Made by a program: the position numbers and the translations under genes
Part shown: one piece after another, positions 5,330 to 7,196 of the stretch
Numbering within the stretch: position 1 is the first letter of the stretch
Layout of the letters: every line of letters begins with the position of its first letter
Assembly (NCBI GenBank): GCA_900322165.1
Contig: ONYR01000273.1
Location: forward strand, 1 to 7,196
Direction: 5' to 3'
Length of the DNA stretch: 7,196 bases
Origin: an uncultured Eubacteriales bacterium
GTDB lineage: Bacteria > Bacillota > Clostridia > Lachnospirales > Bianqueaceae
Notes under the pieces: model-generated
What the model was told of the DNA's origin: nothing
Seen by the model: the letters and a program-made list of their open reading frames with translations, nothing else
The model's database searches: none

Positions 5330-6901
5330 ATGAGTGAAAACGGGGACGTTCGCCAGAGCTTTTTTGATGATGATCTGGAAGATGTGGCGGATGTAATACA
5401 GGACGAAGCCGTCACCGGGGAAGAGGCGGAAGCGGATGAGATCGCTTCGGATCTGCTTGGCGAGGAACCTTCGGAGCCCGCTGCTGTAAGCGCGTCAGAC
5501 GAGGAAACCTCGGAGGGAGCGGAAGCTTCGGCGGATAAGGGAAAGAAAAAGCCGAAGACGAAGCGCCCGGCTAAGACGCCGGAAGAGAAAGCGGCTGAGA
5601 AGCAGCAAAAAGAAGCTGAAAAGAAGGAAAGACGCCAGAAGCGGGCGGAGAGAAGAAAAGAACGGGTCGAAAAGATCAAAGAGGAAGAGGAAGCGCTTGC
5701 GCGCGATGATCGAGAACTCGAAGAGACACCGGAGAAAAGAAAGCGTGTGCTGATCTTTGCCGCGGTGGTGCTTGTGGTGCTCGCGATCGGTATCTTCCTG
5801 TTTTCGGACCGTTTCTACAATATGCTGCGCGGTGAGTCGAGCTATATCCTGACGGATTCGGGCATCTCCGTATCCTACACCGAGGGCAACACGACCATGC
5901 TGATCCATGACGGACGGCTGCTGCGCTGCTCGCAGGACGGACTTCAGGCACTGAACGAACGCGGAAGCGTTATCTATGATATTCCGTTTACGATGTCTTC
6001 CCCGTACATGGTCAATGCGGGCGAGTATGTCTCGGTGGCTGACCGGCTCGGCATGGAGCTTATCGTCGTAAAGGGCGGACAGACACAGGTTCAGATCAAG
6101 ACTGAGTCCAACATCCTGCTGAATACCGTGAATGAGGCCGGACAGGCGGCGGTCGTGCTGGATGCCGCGGAGGGCCACATTGTCAATCTGTATTCCGCAA
6201 GCGGTGAGACGCTGCTGCAGCGCCGCACCTATGCCACGTCGGACGGTATTCCGATCGCCCTGGCGCTCGATAAGACGGGCTCCCGTCTGGCAACGGTGTA
6301 TGTCAACTATACCGGCACCGCGCTGCAGAGCATCATTACCGTATTTGATCTGACGGAGACCGGCTCAGCCCTTGTCGACCGCATTGTCGGAAGTGCGATC
6401 TATAATGATTGTGTTATCAGCGATATCCGTTTTGTCGGCGACCTGCTGTTCTTTGCCGGCACCAACCGCATGGGCGAGCTGACAACGCGTACCGCGGTCA
6501 ACGTAGAATGGGAAAAGACGCTGAACTACGAGATCGATTCGCTGGCGCTGAGCGATGATTTCTTTGCGATCCGTTACGGTGACGGACTTGCGGGAACAGC
6601 GGAAGCGGCGGCCAACAATATTGTCGTTTACAGCTACAACGGTGAGATCTTAAGCCAGGCGAACATTGAAAACGTGGACTATCTGGATGTGTGGGGCGAC
6701 ACGGTGATCTACGCATCGGGACGTTCTTATACAGGCGTATCCTCAACGGGAAAACCGCGCTGGACGCTGAACTCCGGTGACAACTTCTCCCGTCTGATCG
6801 CTTTCGACAGCGGGCGAACCGTTGCCTGTACCCAGAGCGGCGTGATCCGTTTCTTTAAGGTAACGCTGCGTACCGCGGAGGGAGAGGGCTACGATGACTG
6901 A
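5330..6901 (+). CDS. Bitopic membrane protein, charged cytoplasmic tail and beta-rich outer domain (DUF5711-like)
   Basis: The 523-residue protein has three parts. Residues 1-67 are strongly acidic and probably disordered. Residues 70-137 are dense in Lys/Arg/Glu/Ala and likely form a long charged helix or coiled coil. A single membrane helix at 139-159 (VLIFAAVVLVVLAIGIFLF region) follows basic KRKR, so by the positive-inside rule the long tail is cytoplasmic. The outer part (about 165-523) is a series of beta-rich units with repeated blade-like phrases such as 'G.LL.CS.DGL.ALN..G.', 'LYSASGE.L', 'VVYSYNGEIL' and 'STGKPRWTL', resembling a beta-propeller or PQQ-like fold. Overall it resembles the DUF5711 family of Clostridia. 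ATG 5330 has GGGAG (5318-5322) 7 nt upstream; a TTG at 5297 lies in the leader hairpin. It overlaps the CvpA-like gene by 8 bp, suggesting linked function at the envelope. The fold and family are inferred from pattern. Confidence 0.8.
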   Translation: MSENGDVRQSFFDDDLEDVADVIQDEAVTGEEAEADEIASDLLGEEPSEPAAVSASDEETSEGAEASADKGKKKPKTKRPAKTPEEKAAEKQQKEAEKKERRQKRAERRKERVEKIKEEEEALARDDRELEETPEKRKRVLIFAAVVLVVLAIGIFLFSDRFYNMLRGESSYILTDSGISVSYTEGNTTMLIHDGRLLRCSQDGLQALNERGSVIYDIPFTMSSPYMVNAGEYVSVADRLGMELIVVKGGQTQVQIKTESNILLNTVNEAGQAAVVLDAAEGHIVNLYSASGETLLQRRTYATSDGIPIALALDKTGSRLATVYVNYTGTALQSIITVFDLTETGSALVDRIVGSAIYNDCVISDIRFVGDLLFFAGTNRMGELTTRTAVNVEWEKTLNYEIDSLALSDDFFAIRYGDGLAGTAEAAANNIVVYSYNGEILSQANIENVDYLDVWGDTVIYASGRSYTGVSSTGKPRWTLNSGDNFSRLIAFDSGRTVACTQSGVIRFFKVTLRTAEGEGYDD

Positions 6902-7196
6902 GTATCTTCCGTGGATCGTTGACGGCGTCTGCCTTGTGATTCTGATCGCCGGCTTTAGGGAAGGCTGGGTCAAGGGCTTTGCCTCCATGCTCCTTCGCTT
7001 TTTCAGCTGGCTGATCGCAGCCCTGGTGACTTTCTTCCTATATAAACATCTCGCAGCGCTGCTTGGGCGGATGGGCATTACCGCGGCGATCGCATCGCGT
7101 ATCAAAGAGGCGATCCCGTCGATCCAGGGCGGCAGCACGTCGCTGCCTGCGCTGCTTCAGACCATTCGCGTTCCGCAGTTTCTTGAGAGCGCGCTG
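6894..7196 (+). CDS. CvpA family membrane protein (partial, 3' end outside window)
   Basis: An open frame of 101 codons runs from ATG 6894 to the window edge without a stop. The first 30 residues, a hydrophobic helix (about 5-20) followed by GFREGWVKGFASML, match the CvpA pattern, in which a first helix is followed by 'G..rGf...l...'. A second hydrophobic helix (about 33-50) comes next. After it are a helical basic segment (LLGRMGI...RIKEAIPS) and a stretch that could lead to further helices beyond the edge. CvpA proteins are small polytopic inner-membrane proteins, known from colicin V production in Escherichia coli and linked to envelope functions; the role here is unknown. A GAGAGGG stretch (6882-6888) lies 5 nt before the ATG, inside the upstream gene, which it overlaps by 8 bp. 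Confidence 0.75.
   Translation, partial: MTEYLPWIVDGVCLVILIAGFREGWVKGFASMLLRFFSWLIAALVTFFLYKHLAALLGRMGITAAIASRIKEAIPSIQGGSTSLPALLQTIRVPQFLESAL

Noticed and set aside
1..7196. Search for CRISPR arrays, insertion sequences, phage or toxin-antitoxin genes
   Set aside because: No direct-repeat arrays, transposase or integrase-like frames, terminal inverted repeats or composition shift were seen. The CPBP (Abi) protease could suggest immunity, but nothing nearby looks like a bacteriocin or defence gene.

Overview
The window looks like ordinary chromosome from a Gram-positive, low-to-mid GC Firmicute of the class Clostridia, most likely Lachnospiraceae or a close relative. Four things point there: a tRNA gene with no encoded CCA end, strong AGGAGG-type ribosome binding sites, a DivIVA-family protein, and a run of proteins that resemble families known mainly from Clostridia (DUF3881-like, DUF5711-like, a small acidic protein, CvpA). 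Base composition is above 50% GC by eye and even throughout. I see no mobile element, CRISPR array, phage gene or sharp composition change.

Left part (1-915): a minus-strand tRNA-Lys(UUU) gene and a plus-strand trmB gene (tRNA m7G46 methyltransferase) diverge from two back-to-back sigma-A-type promoters whose -35 boxes are 2 nt apart. The trmB message would begin almost exactly at a 9-bp inverted repeat. trmB ends inside a strong hairpin that can also terminate the facing operon.

Middle-left part (923-3125, minus strand): a three-gene operon read right to left. It encodes a DivIVA-like coiled-coil protein, then (4-bp ATGA overlap) a three-helix membrane protein with a PH-like C-terminal domain, then (42-nt gap) a CPBP/Abi-type intramembrane protease with its three catalytic motifs intact. 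Its promoter is followed by a perfect 7-bp inverted repeat in the leader.

Right part (3181-7196, plus strand): a divergent promoter starts a tightly packed group. The genes encode a protein of unknown function with a C-terminal bacterial Ig-like domain, a DUF3881-like protein 1 nt downstream, and a small acidic protein. After a second good promoter comes a 523-residue bitopic membrane protein with a charged cytoplasmic tail and a large beta-rich outer domain. It overlaps by 8 bp a CvpA-family membrane protein that runs off the right edge.

Overall the genes read as housekeeping (tRNA and its modification) plus two cell-envelope groups of poorly characterised, probably lineage-specific proteins. 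I did not find a clear new defence, mobile or biosynthetic system. The most interesting material is the uncharacterised envelope and Clostridia-specific clusters and several hairpins in 5' leaders.
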